Source of the DNA: Stichopus chloronotus | Taxonomy: Eukaryota > Echinodermata > Holothuroidea > Aspidochirotida > Stichopodidae | Assembly: GCA_021234535.1 (NCBI GenBank) | Contig: CM037838.1 | Span: forward strand, 31,659,969-31,723,968 | DNA: 64,000 nucleotides | Direction of reading: 5' to 3' | Part shown: piece by piece, positions 61,313 through 64,000 of the stretch | How positions within the stretch are numbered: the stretch's first letter is position 1 | How the letters are laid out: each line of letters opens with the position of its first letter | Translations under genes and position numbers: made by a program | Notes under the pieces: model-generated | What the model was told of the DNA's origin: nothing | Databases searched by the model: none | What the model saw: the letters and a program-made list of their open reading frames with translations, nothing else

Positions 61313-61591
61313 AGAGTTATGATCGGTGAGTTATGATCGGTGAGTAATGATCGGTGAGTTATGATCGGTGAGTTATGATCGTTGAGTTATGATCGGTGAG
61401 TTATGATCAGTGAGTTATGATCGGTGAGTTATGATCAGGAGTTATGATCGGTGAGTTAGGCTATGATCGGTGAGTTATGATCAGTGAGTTATGATCGGTG
61501 AGTTATGATCGGTGAGTTATGATCGGTGAGTTATGATCGGTGAGTTATGATCGGTGAGTTATGGTCGGTGAGTTATGATCAGTGAGTTATG
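61313..61591 (+). repeat. 14-bp minisatellite, about 20 copies
   Basis: Units of GAGTTATGATCGGT with occasional CAGT or GTTG variants and one short insertion near 61458. Confidence 0.97.
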
Positions 61592-62738
61592 TACAACATA
61601 ATATCATAAGCGAAAGAAAACATGAAACGAGGAAAGATTAAGCGCACACATTAAGATTACTATGCTTACTAATTCAGAGCCATTAAAATCTCACAACAAC
61701 GTGCAACTTTTCAGAATATGTACACCCTGATGTATGAATTCACACAAACGAGCTCAAGGAGTCCAGTGGATTTTCAGCTGCGTATATTTGTCGTCTGCTA
61801 TATCTTTTACTCTTGTTATGTTTCCAAACACTGTACAGGTAAAACTCCGACAAAACCCACTGTTGAGTTAATTATTATGAACTATCACGTTACAGTATCT
61901 GGCACCAGGGAGGGTTGAGGCTGGTGGCGTAGCATTTCATTACCCCATCAACGCACAAGATATTTTGCGAGGATCCTATTATTTTAAAGTCTCAACCAAA
62001 AGGTATAATGATAGACTATCCGATATTTTAATGTTCTGTTTAAGATAATTTCTCCATCCTTGCGCAGAGTATACCTCATCTACCCCCCACCCCCGGAAGC
62101 ATTTTATTTTCAAAGAACCTAAGACCCACCTGGTTTCTAAGAGACTTAAAGACTGCAATGTCATCGGAACTGAGTTGATATCTCTGATCACCATGGGGAC
62201 GGACCACAGATTGGTCTGTGTCGCTACATAGAGGAAAATAAACATTCGTCATATAGTGGTATTGCGGTCGCTTAGTTAGCTAAATGTCACCAAAAAGTGA
62301 GACGATAATGTTATTAATAGTTTAAAATTTTATCTTGTGCGTGGCAGTTACAGTGATAGGGTGCGTAGGCAAAAACAAACTAAAAGCATTGAAATTCGAT
62401 GTCCAGAAGTTTAGTATATGTATCTTAGAGCGATCGCGTGTGCGTGGAAAACTCAAAAGGGTAACACTATGTTTGACTTTAAAGAGAGTTCATTTAGTTG
62501 TCATCGATAAGTTTCTGACCGTTTTAAAGAATATAAACACATGATAATGCTTATCATGTTTCCCATTCAATTGTCATAGAAACTGTCTTTTTTTTACCCT
62601 AACTCATGGCTGTGTGCAATATGGGCTGATAAACATTTGCTTCACAAGTGTGATCTTGCATTACACTGAAAACTAAGACGAAAGAGATAAAAGAGCAAAA
62701 ATGAAACAAGTTGCTCATAAAAGTGTGAAATCATTGAT
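61592..62738. other. Noncoding stretch
   Basis: No gene seen. A GTGGCGTAGC motif at about 61925 resembles a hAT-type terminal sequence but no partner end was found. Confidence 0.4.
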
Positions 62739-63200
62739 TTGAGGTTTCGATTGGAATACACGGACCTGTCGCTAATACCGCAGTATACGAGTATGAGACT
62801 AACTAGGGGATGGAATTCACGTCGGAACGAGCTGGCCTATGACAGTAGTTTTCTTAGTATGACCTATCTGCAACGCTGGATAGGACTACTGAATTGGATT
62901 TACATCAAGTTTCCTACTCGCCTCCTGATGATGTCTCAAAATATCCTAAATATGATTGAGCAGTTTGACAATCTCAATTGTAATTATTATTTCAGGCTCA
63001 ATGACAATCATGTAATGTTCCAGCCTGATTTTCGTTTTTGGATGTTTTCGACTACAGGTGCCCCTATCCGCATTCCAATTTCTGAATCAGTCCGTATCAG
63101 TACTGATATTCTTTATAAATATTCCTTATCGATGCTGTTATGCTTTCCTTCAAATTCTCCATTTCAGGTGCTAATCTATGCTATTCATAGTTCTACTTAA
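62739..63200 (+). other. Open frame leading into a 90-bp repeat
   Basis: A 153-codon plus-strand frame with no upstream start context and no recognised domain. Its end runs into the first unit of the tandem repeat. It is unusually long for this AT-rich background, so a coding or formerly coding origin is possible but unproven. Confidence 0.25.
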
Positions 63201-63602
63201 TCATTTACCTGTATGTGTGGAGTATACAGTACTGCAGGAAATAATTCTCCATTTCAGGTGCTAATCTATGCTATTCATAGTTATATTCAGTCATTTACCT
63301 GTATGTGTGGAGTATACATTACTGCAGGAAATAATTCTCCATTTCAGGCGCTAATCTATGCTATTCATAGTTCTATTCAATCATTTACCTGTATGTGTAG
63401 AGTATACGGTACTGCAGTAAATAATTCTCCATTTCAGGTGCTAATCTATGCTATTCATAGTTCTATTCAATCCTTTACCTGTATGTGTGGAGTATACATT
63501 ACTGCAGGAAATAATTCTCCATTTCAGGTGCTAATCTATGCTATTCATAGTTCTATTCAATCATTTACCTGTATGTGTGGAGTATACGGTACTGCAGTAA
63601 AT
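63150..63602 (+). repeat. 90-bp tandem repeat, about five copies
   Basis: Units start at about 63153, 63243, 63333, 63423 and 63513 with TTCTCCATTTCAGGTGCTAA and are very similar. The 90-bp period keeps a frame open through four units (30-residue repeats containing SPFQVLIYAIHSS and FTCMCGVY). Each unit contains TTTCAG followed by GT. Confidence 0.93.
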
Positions 63603-63639
63603 ACGGATTATTGTACAGTAACCGGATTCGAGAGGTAAC

Positions 63640-64000
63640 TCCAGAACCTGCTGAGTGACCTCTGGTGATTTCCTATACGAAACCGTGCGAATTTACTTCA
63701 GAATATATTATGACTGCATGGAATCCCTGAGGTGCTTTCGAAAAAGCCGTCAGTTATCTGCTGCAACCTTACTGTAAAAATTGGCTTCCCTCACTAAGTA
63801 TTCCATGTAGATATCATTCAGTCCATGCTCAAAGTCACAGTTATTTTGTTTTTGATTGAAGTTAAAATAAACAGGAATCGGTATTTTCGATGAGGTCAGT
63901 AACGTCCTTGTATTCAAAAGCCGTATGAAACTGCGGGTCAGGACAACATATTTTTAAGTTCTGATAGAGCCCCTTGCACACTGTCATGTAGTAGGCCTAT
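63640..64000. other. Right edge, nothing recognised
   Basis: No gene or repeat is visible. Confidence 0.4.

Noticed and set aside
61313..61591. Possible CRISPR-like regular array
   Set aside because: Units are contiguous 14-bp repeats without spacers, in a eukaryotic context.
63150..63602. Possible CRISPR-like array with 90-bp period
   Set aside because: The whole 90-bp unit is conserved; there are no variable spacers.

Overview
The window looks like nuclear DNA from an invertebrate animal, most likely a marine deuterostome such as an echinoderm; that placement is an inference. It is AT-rich, its only convincing host gene is split by GT-AG introns, and most other coding sequence is decayed eukaryotic mobile DNA: Penelope-like, CR1/L2-type and Tx1-type retroelements, an Academ-type DNA transposon and several MITEs. 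There are many minisatellites, (TA)n tracts and long poly-C/poly-G runs. No prokaryotic operon, rRNA gene, tRNA gene or CRISPR array was found.

From 1 to about 28 kb the window is organised around a small family of secreted-protein genes. A complete copy (copy B) reads on the minus strand in six exons between 27895 and 24015 and encodes a 264-residue protein with a signal peptide. A close inverted copy (copy A, plus strand, 1348-6407) has a one-base frameshift in exon 4. Between them lie a diverged, broken copy (copy C, 13288-16846, plus) and an isolated inverted exon 2 (9213-9363). A fourth, flank-only copy is at 46.95-47.86 kb. The reconstructed gene has a tiny first coding exon ending in phase 1, then only phase-0 introns, and a product that reads as several amphipathic helices. 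This is the architecture of long-chain class I helical cytokine genes, so a cytokine-like ligand is the most interesting hypothesis here.

From 7.7 to 10.2 kb there is a rearranged Penelope-like element: a GIY-YIG nuclease fragment, an oppositely oriented fragment, and a complete type I hammerhead ribozyme (7855-7906, minus). A short element with imperfect CACTG-type ends follows. At 18.2 kb there is a 172-bp near-perfect palindrome.

From 34.16 to 43.58 kb there is a 9.4-kb DNA transposon with long terminal inverted repeats and a candidate 3-bp target duplication. Its broken coding region shows, in order, N-terminal Cys/His zinc-binding motifs, a candidate DDE core, an XPG/FEN1-like (PIN-fold) nuclease and a C-terminal eight-cysteine motif. 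That combination fits the Academ superfamily. A 281-bp direct duplication inside it brackets about 1.35 kb of noncoding DNA.

From 45 to 57.3 kb are a Tx1-like LINE 3' end, an 18-bp minisatellite, a decayed LINE, a nearly intact minus-strand LINE (endonuclease plus reverse transcriptase, one in-frame TGA between them), another LINE 3' fragment and a hAT-type MITE with a perfect 8-bp target duplication. From 57.3 kb to the end I see no confident gene, only minisatellites, including a 90-bp tandem repeat that stays open as 30-residue protein units.
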